DNA of 64,000 bases from Salinimicrobium tongyeongense. Its GTDB lineage: Bacteria > Bacteroidota > Bacteroidia > Flavobacteriales > Flavobacteriaceae. The notes beneath the pieces are model-generated. The model ran no database searches. It saw only the letters and a program-made list of their open reading frames with translations, and was not told where the DNA came from. A program made the position numbers and the translations under genes. This document shows, one piece after another, positions 1 through 8,930 of this stretch (within the stretch, counting starts at the first letter, position 1; each line of letters starts with the position of its first letter). The stretch covers positions 2,914,001-2,978,000 of the forward strand of contig NZ_CP069620.1 in NCBI RefSeq assembly GCF_026109735.1. The letters run 5' to 3'.

Positions 1-661
1 CCCAATCCTGCGGGATGTCAATATTCACATATGGGTCTCCGGTAGTGTCAATGAATCCAATATTGTTTCCGTACAGGGAATTTTGTTTCTGAAGAACTTC
101 TGTTTTTGTTATATAAATTGCACCATCGCGATGATAAGCTACAGGTAGTTCCTGTCGCCGCGAAATAATTTCTTTTTCTCCTGTGGCCAATCGTAGACTT
201 CCGGATTCATTCTCTTCAAACAACCAGTGGGGATTAAATTCTGCAGGAACTTCCCTCACTGAGAGGAGAGAATCAAAATTACCTGAAATAAATTTCCCGA
301 TGGCTTCATCAATTAAACCTGTTCTTCGAAAAGGAGTGGTAGGTTGCAGCAGACAAACAGCATCAAAATTTTGCCCTTTTTGAGCAAAATAATTCAGCGC
401 ATGCTTTACCACATCCAGGGTTGGAGTATCGTCTGCCGCAAGTGCTGTAGGTCTTCGAAATGGAACTTCGAGGCCTATTTCTTCAGCAACTGCAATGATC
501 TCAGGATCATCTGAACTCAGGATCACCTTTGACAGCAGCTTCGAATTCTTTGCTGATTCAAAAGTGTATTGCAGCAAAGGTTTTCTGCCGAGAGATTTAA
601 TATTCTTTCCGGGTATTCCTTTACTGCCGCCGCGGGCGGGGATAAGTCCGAGGATTTTCAT
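1..661 (-). CDS. neuA: CMP-N-acylneuraminate cytidylyltransferase, 3' end cut by window edge
   Basis: Activates a nonulosonic acid (sialic or legionaminic type) with CTP, giving the CMP-sugar used to decorate surface polysaccharide. Translating the minus strand from the ATG at 661-659 gives MKILGLIPARGGSKGIPGKN, the nucleotide-binding N-terminus typical of NeuA. It continues with SSDDPEI, LQPTTPFR and YHRDGAIYI segments typical of the family. About 220 codons are visible and the stop lies outside the window. It sits downstream of neuC on the same strand, which supports a nonulosonic-acid pathway. Which sugar is activated cannot be told from sequence alone. Confidence 0.9.
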   Translation of the reverse strand, partial: MKILGLIPARGGSKGIPGKNIKSLGRKPLLQYTFESAKNSKLLSKVILSSDDPEIIAVAEEIGLEVPFRRPTALAADDTPTLDVVKHALNYFAQKGQNFDAVCLLQPTTPFRRTGLIDEAIGKFISGNFDSLLSVREVPAEFNPHWLFEENESGSLRLATGEKEIISRRQELPVAYHRDGAIYITKTEVLQKQNSLYGNNIGFIDTTGDPYVNIDIPQDW

Positions 662-760
662 TGTTCGGTTATCGGTTATCAGTTTGTCAGGTCGGGTTAT
701 TGATTTATGAAGTCGTAAAATTAACCGGTCACTTAGTATCTGACAGTCTGAAACAGAAGA

Positions 761-1123
761 TCATGTTTTCCAGTTCTTTTCGACATAAAGCATAAAAGAA
801 AATATTTTCCCTCCTAAAAGATCATATTTCTTTATTAGTTCAAGGGTTCCCTCAAGTGTATATAATTCATTGATCATTTCCAGTTGGGAAATGCATTCCA
901 ACAATGACGCATGAGCATAGGTGAGAAATTTTAGAAAATCCTGTTTGTATACTTTTCGACCATATCCCTCAACAATAGCATCCTGAATACTTTTTGAGGA
1001 TCTTCTTACTTGACTTCCCTGTTCATATAATTCAAACTTCGGCAACTTTAAGGAAAGCTTATGGACTTCAATAGCATATTCAAAAGCTAAATTGTAAATA
1101 TCAAGATCCTTGTGGCTTTTCAT
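761..1123 (-). CDS. four-helix bundle protein (S23/IVP family)
   Basis: 120-residue protein beginning MKSHKDLDIYNLAFEYA, predicted almost wholly alpha-helical. The patterns LYEQGSQVRRSSKSIQDAIVEG and YAHASLLECISQLE match the bacterial four-helix-bundle family first known from intervening sequences of 23S rRNA genes. The biochemical role is unknown. Such genes are common between polysaccharide-synthesis genes in Bacteroidetes, as here between neuC and neuA on the same strand. I infer an accessory gene rather than a pathway enzyme. Confidence 0.8.
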   Translation of the reverse strand: MKSHKDLDIYNLAFEYAIEVHKLSLKLPKFELYEQGSQVRRSSKSIQDAIVEGYGRKVYKQDFLKFLTYAHASLLECISQLEMINELYTLEGTLELIKKYDLLGGKIFSFMLYVEKNWKT

Positions 1124-1194
1124 GCTTCATCATTTTCTGGTTTTCACCAATTTAAAAAAATTAACCGACAACAGAGAACTGACAACTGACAACT

Positions 1195-2352
1195 CTAATA
1201 AGTAATCGTCTTCGAATACGTCAATTCGACCGTCGCAAGGATCTCCGCTATTTTTTCTCCCGCATTCCCATCTCCATAAAGTTCTGAAGAAGGATAATGT
1301 TCTCTTATAAGAGCATTTTCCGTTGCCTTCAGGATCTGCTCTCTATTGTAATCTACATCTGTAACGTTTTGTGCCCGGCTCCTCCTGTGTTGACGGTTTC
1401 CAATATTTACAACAGGTACTCCAAGATAGGCACATTCACGTAATCCTGCACTGGAATTTCCTATTAAAGCTTTTGCATTTTTTAAAAGTTTAAGGAAGTC
1501 TATAGGGTTCATATTCTTGAAAAAGTGAATGTTTCCTGGCTTTTCCAGTTCACGGAAAGATCGGATCCCATTTGATGTGCCGTCGGAGCCGGCATCAACA
1601 TTGGGCCAGAACCAAAAAGCCGGATAATTCAGCTCCTTTACTGCTCTTAAGGTTTCCATGATGTGCTGTTTGGATTTCTTATATTCTGTAGTTACAGGAT
1701 GCTGCATCACTACGATATATCCTTTTTCCCAATCCAGATTGGCACCTACACCACCATATTTCTCCAAAGGATCAAAATCCAAGTAAGGATAGTCGCTAAT
1801 TTGTTTTGCAAGGTCTATAGAAGGGCAGCCCGTGTTAATAACCTTGTCGGGCTCTTCTCCTAACTTTATTACCCGTTCCCGGGCATCGTGGGTGCAGACC
1901 AGGTGCAGATCGGCGAGTTTGGTATTGGCATGTCTTACTTTCTCATCTATACTACCGGTAACTTCCCCGCCCTGGATATGGACCAGCGGGATGTTTTGAT
2001 AAGATGCTGCGATGGAAGTTGCGATGGTTTCAAAGCGATCTGCAATCGTGATCACCGTGTCCGGTTGCAGGTTGTAAAAAACATTGGTAAGCTCCATAAC
2101 TCCAAGCCCGGTAGTCTTTGCCATAGTAGTTGGATTTTCTCCTTCCAGGACCATGAATACCTTCGCTGCGATGTGGAAGCCATCCTTTTCAATGAAATCC
2201 ACTGCATTTCCGTAGCGGTCCAGTAAGGCAGAACCTGCGATCACCAGTTGCAATTCCAGGTCGGGATGATTTTTAATAGAGGTGAGGGCTGATTTTATTC
2301 TGCTATAGGAGGGGCGTGCGGTAACTACGACGCAGATTTTTCGTTTAGGCAT
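1195..2352 (-). CDS. neuC: UDP-N-acetylglucosamine 2-epimerase, hydrolysing (NeuC/NnaA type)
   Basis: Releases UDP while epimerising a UDP-HexNAc sugar, giving the ManNAc-type precursor for sialic or legionaminic acid. I start at the ATG at 2352, giving MPKRKICVVVTARPSYSRIK (385 aa, normal family length). The longer frame upstream would only add REP-like repeat sequence. Visible family motifs are GDRFE-like IADRFETI, HIQGGEVTGSIDE, QHPVTTE and GNSSAGLRE (binding of the sugar nucleotide). It lies upstream of the four-helix-bundle gene and neuA on one strand. The exact sugar (ManNAc or the 2,4-diacetamido version) is not resolved. Confidence 0.9.
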   Translation of the reverse strand: MPKRKICVVVTARPSYSRIKSALTSIKNHPDLELQLVIAGSALLDRYGNAVDFIEKDGFHIAAKVFMVLEGENPTTMAKTTGLGVMELTNVFYNLQPDTVITIADRFETIATSIAASYQNIPLVHIQGGEVTGSIDEKVRHANTKLADLHLVCTHDARERVIKLGEEPDKVINTGCPSIDLAKQISDYPYLDFDPLEKYGGVGANLDWEKGYIVVMQHPVTTEYKKSKQHIMETLRAVKELNYPAFWFWPNVDAGSDGTSNGIRSFRELEKPGNIHFFKNMNPIDFLKLLKNAKALIGNSSAGLRECAYLGVPVVNIGNRQHRRSRAQNVTDVDYNREQILKATENALIREHYPSSELYGDGNAGEKIAEILATVELTYSKTITY

Positions 2353-2413
2353 TACAATTGTCAGTTGTGGGTTATGAGATCTCAGGCTAAAGTAGTAAAA
2401 ATGTTGTTGAGGA

Positions 2414-2480
2414 ACGTCATTGCGAAGAAGCCCATTCCTGCCGGAGAGGTAATTGCGAGCGAAGCGAAGCAATCTGCCGT
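2414..2480. repeat. REP-like dispersed repeat
   Basis: Contains GTCATTGCGAAGAAGCCC followed by ATTGCGAGCGAAGCGAAGCA, a self-complementary element (ATTGC...GCAAT) of a kind widely dispersed between genes in Bacteroidetes. It lies between neuC and the GIY-YIG remnant. It explains the false N-terminal extension of the neuC reading frame. Confidence 0.5.
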
Positions 2481-2499
2481 AATTTTTCTAAATTAGTAT

Positions 2500-2670
2500 A
2501 TGCGCACATCCCATGTCTATATCCTCACCAACAAAAATCACACGGTCCTGTATGTGGGAGTTACTTCAAATCTGGTTAAAAGGATCGGCCAGCATAAGAC
2601 CAAATTTTATAAAGGCTTCACTTCCCGCTACAACTGTGACCATTTGATGTACTATCGGGATTTTAGAGGG
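2500..2670 (+). pseudogene. GIY-YIG endonuclease-like protein, 3' truncated by IS256
   Basis: The plus-strand frame gives MRTSHVYILTNKNHTVLYVG followed by VTSNLVKRIGQHK, with the VYIL...LYVGVT pair of the GIY-YIG nuclease fold. Small proteins of this kind are usually 80-100 aa. Here only 57 codons remain before the left inverted repeat of the IS256-type element at 2671. The missing 3' half is not found on the far side of the element, so the insertion was accompanied by a deletion or rearrangement. It is the only non-IS gene on the plus strand near the array and is probably ancestral chromosome at the array boundary. Confidence 0.75.
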
Positions 2671-3996
2671 TGTAAAATAAACTCTGTCTGAAAAAGAATT
2701 TTAAATAATTTTATTCAGACAGACCCATGACAACAGAAGAACAACAAAATTTAGGGAAGAAAGCCCTGGAGCAGTTTATGTCGGGCAAGAGTCTCTTCGG
2801 AAAAGATGGTGCCTTTGCACCTATGCTTAAGAGTTTTATCGAAAAGCTCTTGAAGCAGAGATGGATTCTCATCTTAATGAGGAAGAACGTTCCGCAGGCA
2901 ATAAACGCAATGGCAAGGGGAAAAAGAAAATAAAGAGCGGTTTTGGGTCCTTCGAGATTGATACCCCGCAAGATCGCCATAGCAGCTTTGAACCTGACTT
3001 GGTAAAGAAACGCCAGACAATCTTAGCAGACAATCTCTCGGAGAAGATCATAGGTCTCTACGGCCTTGGAATGAGCTACCGTGACATATCTTCCCATATA
3101 AAGCAGATGTATGACACAGACATTTCTCATACGGTCCTGAGTCAGATTACTGATAGGATTATTCCAGATGTAAAAGCCTGGCAAAGCTGGTCTTTAGATC
3201 CACTGTACTGCATTGTATGGCTTGATGCGATGCATTACAAAGTGAAAGTAGATGGGAAGATAGAACACAAAGCCCTCTACAATATTCTTGGCATCAACAA
3301 GGAGGGATACAAGGAAGTGCTGGGTATGTATATTTCTGAGAGCGAAGGTGCTAACTTTTGCTCCAGGTATTGACAGATCTACAAAATCGTGGCCTGGAAG
3401 ATATATTAATTGCCTGTACCGATAATCTTAAAGGATTCACCAATGCTATCCTTAGCGTTTTTCCTAAGACACAGGTACAGCTTTGTATTGTCCATCAAAT
3501 AAGAAACTCTCTTAAATACATTGCTTCAAAGGATCAGAAAGAATTTATGCGAGATCTTAAGAAGGTGTATCGGGCAGTAAATAAAGAAGTAGCTGAAGAT
3601 GAACTGCTCAATTTAGAAGAGAAGTGGGGTCAGAAATATCCAATAGTAATCGAAAGCTGGCAACGCAATTGGAATGAACTCTCGCAGTATTTTCAGTACA
3701 CGGAGCCAATCAGAAAGATCATCTACACCACCAATGCCGTTGAAGGATTCCACCGCCAGGTTCGTAAGGTTACAAAGACTAAAGGAGCTTTTACCAATGA
3801 TATGTCCCTTTTAAAGCTGGTCTACCTGGCTACAAGGAACATCGAAAAAAAATGGACAGCTCCTTTACATAATTGGAGTCTTACAATTCAGCAACTTTAT
3901 ATTAAATTTGGTAAAAGAATACCACTGGCTATAAACTCCAGATATCCAGAAGTTGATCCCAAAGATATTGATAGATCGGACAGAGTTTAATTTACA
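2671..3996 (+). mobile_element. IS256-family insertion sequence (degenerate)
   Basis: Bounded by inverted repeats: TGTAAAATAAACTCTGTC at 2671 and the complement of GACAGAGTTTAATTTACA ending at 3996. It encodes a mutator-type (IS256 family) transposase broken by two frameshifts. No 8-9 bp target duplication is visible (left flank TTTTAGAGGG, right flank GACCC), in line with a rearrangement after insertion. Confidence 0.85.
2727..3990 (+). pseudogene. IS256-family (mutator) transposase with two frameshifts
   Basis: Three consecutive frames together encode one transposase: MTTEEQQNLGKKALEQFMSG in the first, the central part with VWLDAMHYK in the second, and ACTDNLKGF plus TTNAVEGFHRQVRK in the third. 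These supply the D, D and E of the catalytic triad. The first break is near 2843, where GAAAAGCTC appears to lack one A. The second is near 3358, where TTTTGCTCC appears to lack one G. Both are single-base losses in short homopolymers, so sequencing error is possible, but as read the gene is inactive. Confidence 0.85.
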
Positions 3997-4111
3997 GACC
4001 CCAACTTTATATTAAATTTGGTAAAAGGATACCACTGGCTATAAACTCCAGATATCCAGAAGTTGATCCCAAAGATATTGATAGATCGGACAGAGTTTAA
4101 TTTACAGACCC
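3892..4111 (+). repeat. 110-bp tandem duplication of the IS256 right end
   Basis: Positions 3892-4001 and 4002-4111 are near-identical copies of the last ~105 bp of the IS256-type element plus the flanking GACCC. I noted one difference (GTAAAAGAATACC against GTAAAAGGATACC). The element therefore has two consecutive right inverted repeats, ending at 3996 and 4106. Confidence 0.9.
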
Positions 4112-4145
4112 AGGTATTCCGCAATTTGTGTTATTTGTAATAGCT
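4112..4145 (-). repeat. attC remnant (one arm only)
   Basis: GGTATTCCGCAATTTGTGTT followed by ATTTGTAA is the arm seen at the high-coordinate side of class-1 attC sites in the array. The other arm is absent, replaced by the IS256 end. It is the leftmost trace of the array. Confidence 0.6.
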
Positions 4146-4154
4146 CCGATCTCG

Positions 4155-5430
4155 TCTGACAGTTAAGAGTTTTTTTAGGCATTTTGACTTTTGGAATAAA
4201 CCTGATTTAGGGGCTCGTTTGGAGCCCCTTGACCATTCCAGTCGTCAGGCAAGTTATTCCTGACAGGTTGGTCTCCACCAGAGCCTGTTTCCGCTTTACC
4301 TGCCTTTAATAAAGGTACGAGTTTTTCCGATTGTAAATCCAGCATTTTTTCATCAGCCAAATGTTTGCTGTCGAGCAAAGTTTGCATCGGAGTTTTTCCA
4401 AAACAATGTTTTCCGGAGTGGGTTCTTTCATTGTTATAGTAGTTTAACCAATCATCCAGATCAGCTTGTATCTCCTCTATGGAGGTGTAGATCTTTTTCC
4501 TAAAGGTAATGGCGTAAAACTCATCCTGAATCGTCCTGTGGAAGCGTTCACAGATTCCGTTGGTTTGCGGGCTTTTAGCCTTGGTCTTTGTATGATCTAT
4601 ATCCTCGATAGCCAGGTAAAGTTGATATTCGTGGTGCTCTCTATGGCCACAGAATTCTGTGCCTCTATCGCTTAATATTCTTAAAAGTCGCAGGTCTTGC
4701 TCTTCGTAGAAGGGTAACACCCGATCATTTAGCATATCAGCAGCTACAAGAGCATTTTTACGATCATAAAGTTTAGCATGGGCTACTTTGCAATACGTGT
4801 CAATGAATGTTTGCTGATAGATTCTTCCAACTCCTTTGATGGTTCCTACATAATAGGTATCCTGAGCTCCAAGATAGCCGGGGTGGTGGGTTTCTATTTC
4901 TCCATGGGCTTTCTTTTCTTCTTTCGCTTTCTCCAAGGCATTTAGTTGAGCATCAGTCAACACCAGTCCATCCTGGGCCATTCTGGCTTCTAAGTACTTC
5001 AGCCTTTTTTTAAAAGTCTCCAGATCATTGCGTAACCATACACATCGAACACCTGCTGGTGAGATAAAAATTCCTTTCTTTTTGAGTTCATTGGAAGCGC
5101 GAAGTTGTCCAAAAGCAGGATAATCAAAAGCAATCTGGATTGCTGCTTTTTCTGTTTCTTCTTCAATCCTATTCTTAAGATTTGGCCTTCTTCTATTGAG
5201 CTCTCGTAGTGCTAACTCACCTCCCTGGTCATAAAGTTCTTTAAAGCGGTAAAAACTATCCCTGCTATAACCAAAGAGTTTACAAGCCTGGGACACGTTT
5301 CCTAATTGTTCTGCTAACTGTAATAAACCTACTTTAGATTTAATTACCTTTGCTTCTGTATTCATTCTGACAGTTTTAAGGGTTAATGTTTTTTGTTTCA
5401 ACTCTTTAAATATAATCCTTAACTGTCAGA
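4155..5430 (-). mobile_element. IS481-family insertion sequence
   Basis: Ends carry the inverted repeat TCTGACAGTTAAG (4155-4167, and its complement at 5418-5430). A single intact transposase gene fills the element. It lies between two attC half-arms, so it appears to have inserted in or next to an attC site. No clear target duplication is seen. Confidence 0.75.
4175..5401 (-). CDS. IS481-family transposase
   Basis: 408-residue DDE transposase with an N-terminal helix-turn-helix (QLGNVSQACKLFGYSRDSFYRF) and a C-terminal rve integrase core. The triad is visible as FIDTYCKVAHAKLY (D), ILSDRGTEFCG (D) and QTNGICERFHRTI (E). The end has the usual WLNYYNNERTHSGK signature. It appears intact. An internal ATG 12 codons in (MNTEAKVIKSK) is an alternative start. 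It cuts and pastes its own element and has no link to cassette function. Confidence 0.9.
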   Translation of the reverse strand: MKQKTLTLKTVRMNTEAKVIKSKVGLLQLAEQLGNVSQACKLFGYSRDSFYRFKELYDQGGELALRELNRRRPNLKNRIEEETEKAAIQIAFDYPAFGQLRASNELKKKGIFISPAGVRCVWLRNDLETFKKRLKYLEARMAQDGLVLTDAQLNALEKAKEEKKAHGEIETHHPGYLGAQDTYYVGTIKGVGRIYQQTFIDTYCKVAHAKLYDRKNALVAADMLNDRVLPFYEEQDLRLLRILSDRGTEFCGHREHHEYQLYLAIEDIDHTKTKAKSPQTNGICERFHRTIQDEFYAITFRKKIYTSIEEIQADLDDWLNYYNNERTHSGKHCFGKTPMQTLLDSKHLADEKMLDLQSEKLVPLLKAGKAETGSGGDQPVRNNLPDDWNGQGAPNEPLNQVYSKSQNA

Positions 5431-5439
5431 TTTTATCGT

Positions 5440-5468
5440 GTCTATTTCATGTTATTTATTGTTGTGGC
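5440..5468 (-). repeat. attC half-site of the Fic cassette
   Basis: CTATTTCATGTTATTTATTG followed by TTGTGGCC is the R''-side arm. Its outer bases GTTGTGGCCAG are complementary to TTGGCCACAAC at the other end of the Fic cassette. The rest of the site is lost to the IS481 insertion. Confidence 0.65.
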
Positions 5469-5471
5469 CAG

Positions 5472-6422
5472 TTATATCTTGTAACGAGTTTTATTTTTAT
5501 CTCCAATTTTTTCAAATAATTTTTGTTCTACACCTTTCTTAAGATCTCTGCTTGCTGTTGCTCCTGAAATATCTTTAAAAACCTCCATATAATCTTTTCT
5601 GGTGAACTCATTTTTATTTAAGGATAAAAAATATTCTAGTCGGTCTTTCTCAGTAAGCGTTCTATTGGTAAAATTGAGTAATTCTTCCAATGATCTGTTT
5701 ATTACCCCAAGCATATATTCTATAAATGCTGTTGAATTTCCTGCCTTGTCACTTACAGATAATGCAGAATAATATTTCTCTTGGTCATTGCTAATCAAGG
5801 TTTCAAAAGGTAGATATTCAAAGACAGGATATTTCTGCATCAAAATTAAAGTCTGCCACAATCTGCCCATTCTTCCATTTCCATCTAAAAACGGATGAAT
5901 AAATTCCATTTCATAATGAAACACACAGCTTTTAACCAGTTCAATTTCTTGTGAGGTCTGTAAATATTGGAATAAGTCTTTCATTAAAAAAGGTACATTT
6001 TGATATGGAGGTGCATAGTGTTCTACTACTGAACCTTTCATAATGCCTACACCTTGTTTTCTGTATTTTCCTGCATCACTTATCAGGTTTTGCATTAAAT
6101 CTTTATGACATTTCAAAAATGATTTTTCATCTAGTGGATCATAATTTTCTAAATGTTCATATATTTCAATGGCGTTTAAGACCTCTTTTACATCTTTCTT
6201 AGGACCTATGATTCTTTTGTTTTCTATGAGGGCAGTAATTTGTTCCTCAGTCAGCGTGTTTCCCTCAATTTTTAAAGAGGAATGAATTGTTTTAATTTTA
6301 TTTTCCTTTCTTAATTTAGGAGAAGGTTTATTTAAATAGGTTGCGTTAATAGCACCTAACTTCTCAGCAATAGAAGTAATAATCTTTAAAATATTAGGAG
6401 TAATTTCATAGGGTGGCTTCAT
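5472..6422 (-). CDS. Fic-domain protein (AMPylase-like)
   Basis: 316-residue Fic protein. The catalytic loop HPFLDGNGRMGR is intact (about residues 176-187), with the histidine, the anion-binding glycine-asparagine segment and both arginines. SSLKIEGN (48-55) in the N-terminal part matches the (S/T)xxxE(G/N) inhibitory helix of class II Fic proteins, whose glutamate blocks ATP binding. The C-terminus has a winged-helix-like segment (FTRKDYMEVFKDISGATASRDL). Fic enzymes usually transfer AMP to protein hydroxyl groups, and many are toxins or signalling enzymes. I start at MKPPYEIT (ATG 6422-6420). An in-frame upstream ATG would add 13 hydrophobic residues. Single-gene cassette. Confidence 0.88.
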   Translation of the reverse strand: MKPPYEITPNILKIITSIAEKLGAINATYLNKPSPKLRKENKIKTIHSSLKIEGNTLTEEQITALIENKRIIGPKKDVKEVLNAIEIYEHLENYDPLDEKSFLKCHKDLMQNLISDAGKYRKQGVGIMKGSVVEHYAPPYQNVPFLMKDLFQYLQTSQEIELVKSCVFHYEMEFIHPFLDGNGRMGRLWQTLILMQKYPVFEYLPFETLISNDQEKYYSALSVSDKAGNSTAFIEYMLGVINRSLEELLNFTNRTLTEKDRLEYFLSLNKNEFTRKDYMEVFKDISGATASRDLKKGVEQKLFEKIGDKNKTRYKI

Positions 6423-6495
6423 CTCGATACTATCATTTGATATTATCAAAAGTAATATCATTTTAAGTAAACTGAAAGGGAATCAATTTTTAATT

Positions 6496-6629
6496 GGCCA
6501 CAACGGCCGCGCATAACACAAGTCGCGGGAAAAAGGACTCGGAGTTGTCGGCTTGTTGATTTTAAATTGGTTTCTAAAATAACCATTTTCACTAAACTAC
6601 CCGCTATTTGAGTTATGCGCTGTTAGGCA
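6496..6629 (-). repeat. attC site of the FRG cassette
   Basis: Arms GCGCATAACACAAGTCGCGG (from 6509) and CCCGCTATTTGAGTTATGCG (from about 6600) pair. The right end TGTTAGGC matches the classical GTTRRRY core. Confidence 0.85.
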
Positions 6630-6632
6630 CAG

Positions 6633-7517
6633 TTAAAGATTAAATTTACTATAGTTTAAAGATTTCGCTAAACCTTCAATACCGGGAAAAAGTAGCTCTG
6701 AATGAATATTCATTTCTCTTAAATTTCTTATTACAGGTAAATGGAGTCTTTTTGGAATATTTATCTTAATTATTGTGATTTCATTTTAGCGAAAGTTATT
6801 CTGAGATAATTCAATTATTTCTTCAAAATGAATATTCTGAGATTCTTTGTTGTTTAAAAAAGGACTCAAATTATCCATAAATGGCCTTTGAATATTTGTA
6901 GGCATCAAAAATAATCCTTGTTGTCGGTAAATGCGCTCATTGCATTTCTTTGGTCGGATCAACAATAGCTTTTGTTCTGACTCCGTAAGAGAATTATCTA
7001 TAGCCTTATTCGCTAATTCAAGGCTGTATTCATCAATTTCTTTCTTGGAAACAGAATTTTTTGGAAACTCTTTTCTGAATAAATCTAATGTATCACTTGT
7101 AATAATATGGTTATTGATTGCCCAAATTGATGAGTCACAAAAACTCTCGGATAATGCCATAAAAGTTGCAACAAAGAAAGAATCAGTAAAATCTAATAAC
7201 CTTGTAGATGCACCATAATGTTGCATTATAGATAACCATTCAATATAATTCGCATCGGGAATATTAGAATTTTCGAAAATTTGAAATTTCCATTGGAATT
7301 CCTGGATCATCGATTTTTCTTGTAAAGCTATAACAGCTTTGTCAACCAAAATTGGATGTAACCGATCTACTAATCTTTCAATGGAGGAAGTCAATTTCCA
7401 CTCTTTGTTTGCTTGACCTCTAAATAAAAATTGACTTAAAAATGTATTATTAATTCTAAATATATCTTTCCAATCAGTAAGTTCTGTTTCAAGAAATTGC
7501 ATTTTAATTTTATTCAT
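6633..7517 (-). pseudogene. FRG-domain protein with an in-frame stop codon
   Basis: FRG-domain proteins (named after the FxRGQ motif) occur in cassettes, phage islands and defence loci; their activity is not established. The first 243 codons carry FLFRGQANKEWKLTSSIERL and MQHYGASTRLLDFTDSFFVA, both family hallmarks. A TAA at 6788-6786 interrupts the frame after LSQNNFR. The same frame then continues for about 50 codons (NEITIIKINIPKRLHLPVIR, then MNIHSELLFPGIEGLAKSLN) to a TAA at 6635-6633. That tail, with its LFPGIEGLAKSL, is the normal end of FRG proteins, so the stop is a nonsense change or a recoded codon. Whether the shortened product works is unknown. Confidence 0.8.
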
Positions 7518-7542
7518 TTAAAATCGAATCCCAGTTCTTTAA

Positions 7543-7558
7543 TTCTGACTAACGTCAA
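7543..7558 (-). repeat. attC half-site abutting the IS110 element
   Basis: TTCTGACTAACGTC is the R'-side core of an attC. Its outer bases are partly complementary to GTTAGGCACAG at 6622. The rest of the site is replaced by the IS110-family element starting a few bases on. Confidence 0.55.
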
Positions 7559-7559
7559 A

Positions 7560-8930
7560 TTAGTTGGTTGGAACTAAAGTTGGTAAAAACCCCAGATCCT
7601 CTGGTTTGAGTTCCAATTTAGCTATATTTTTCTTTAGCCGTGCCACCATCTTCAACTTGCGCTTTTGGTCAAGGAATAAATATTCAGTTGGTGGAAGATA
7701 AGGCACCTTTTTTACCATCATGTTCCAGATTATTACTGCCAGTTTACGGGCTGTGGCAGAAACTGCAGCAGTTCTACCTTTTCTAAAAGCTACTCTCCTA
7801 AAGAAATTAGACAGATGTGTGTCTTTTAAGTTCCCTATTGAATTGGCCGCCTGTCGAAAAGCTATTTTCAGGCGGTTACTACCTTTTGGTATTCTGTGGC
7901 TTAAGATCTTACCTCCGGATATCTTGTTATTAGGTGCTAATCTTAACCAGGAGGTGAAGTGTTTGGCAGATTCAAATTTCTTAAATCCTTCCGGTCCTAT
8001 CTCGCCCATAATAGACACTACTGTAGCATGACTCAAGCCCTCTATGGCTAACAGGTCCACACCTTCAAAATATTGGTAGGCTACCTGGTTGAGATTTTTA
8101 ATTTTAGGAGCATTTTTATTGATCCTTTTGTGTGGTTTTTCGGTGGTCTTAAGTGCTCTTTTAGCAGGAAATTTTTTGAGCTCTGCATTGATGAACTTTT
8201 CCATCTCTTTGTCACACTCATCAATTTTCTTTTGCAGGAAAAGGTAAGTTTCATATTCCTGCTTTAGACCAAAAAGATAATCTTCTCTGTTATTACCGTG
8301 CAATGCTCTGGCTATTTCTTCTTCTGACTTTCTACAGTTGTAATGGCGGTGCTTAGCAAGCTTTTCTGGATCTAAATTTCCTTTGCAGATATCTCCTATA
8401 ATTGCAAGACCTGTAAGGCCACATATATCCTGAACCACTACATCAAGTCGAAAATTTAAAAACTTGAGGAATTTTTGCATTTTTTGAGTGGTAGAAGCCG
8501 CCTGATCTACCCAATTGCCACGCTGCCTGCAGTAAGTACGCAATTTCTCTGTAGTTTCATCTGGAAGAAAACTCCCAGAGAGAAGTCCCAAGGTATGCAG
8601 TTGCTGGATCCACCGACAATCCTTTACATCTGTTTTCTTTCCTTTTGCGTGTTTGGTAAATTTCCCATTGACCAAGACAACTTCAAATCCTTGCTTGATC
8701 AATTCTGCAAACAAATTTTGCCAGTAATCACCAGTAGATTCCATTGCCACAGTGGTAATCTCTTTTGATTTCATCCACTGTCCAAGCGCAGTAAGGTCTT
8801 CGGCATAGACTCCAAATTCCTTTACATCCTCAGCAAACTGCCCAACCGCCACATAATGTGAACGACTGCCAACATCAATCCCAGCTGCATTGGGATTAAT
8901 GATTTCCATAGAAAGCTTTTTTCGTCCCAT
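7560..8930 (-). CDS. IS110-family transposase/recombinase
   Basis: 456 residues. The N-terminal RuvC-like DEDD domain opens with NPNAAGIDVGSRSHYVAVG (first acidic residue) and continues with VAMESTGDYW, VVLVNGKFTKHAKG and KTDVKDCRWIQQL. The C-terminal Transposase_20 domain has IEGLSHATVVSIMGEIG and the serine-containing stretch WLRLAPNNKISGGK. It appears full length. IS110 enzymes move elements without large terminal repeats, using an RNA guide. IS1111-type relatives are known to prefer integron attC sites, which fits its position against an attC core. Confidence 0.9.
   Translation of the reverse strand: MGRKKLSMEIINPNAAGIDVGSRSHYVAVGQFAEDVKEFGVYAEDLTALGQWMKSKEITTVAMESTGDYWQNLFAELIKQGFEVVLVNGKFTKHAKGKKTDVKDCRWIQQLHTLGLLSGSFLPDETTEKLRTYCRQRGNWVDQAASTTQKMQKFLKFLNFRLDVVVQDICGLTGLAIIGDICKGNLDPEKLAKHRHYNCRKSEEEIARALHGNNREDYLFGLKQEYETYLFLQKKIDECDKEMEKFINAELKKFPAKRALKTTEKPHKRINKNAPKIKNLNQVAYQYFEGVDLLAIEGLSHATVVSIMGEIGPEGFKKFESAKHFTSWLRLAPNNKISGGKILSHRIPKGSNRLKIAFRQAANSIGNLKDTHLSNFFRRVAFRKGRTAAVSATARKLAVIIWNMMVKKVPYLPPTEYLFLDQKRKLKMVARLKKNIAKLELKPEDLGFLPTLVPTN

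Noticed and set aside
2727-2933. Separate small gene of 68 codons starting MTTEEQQNLGKK
   Set aside because: It is the N-terminal part of the frameshifted IS256 transposase.
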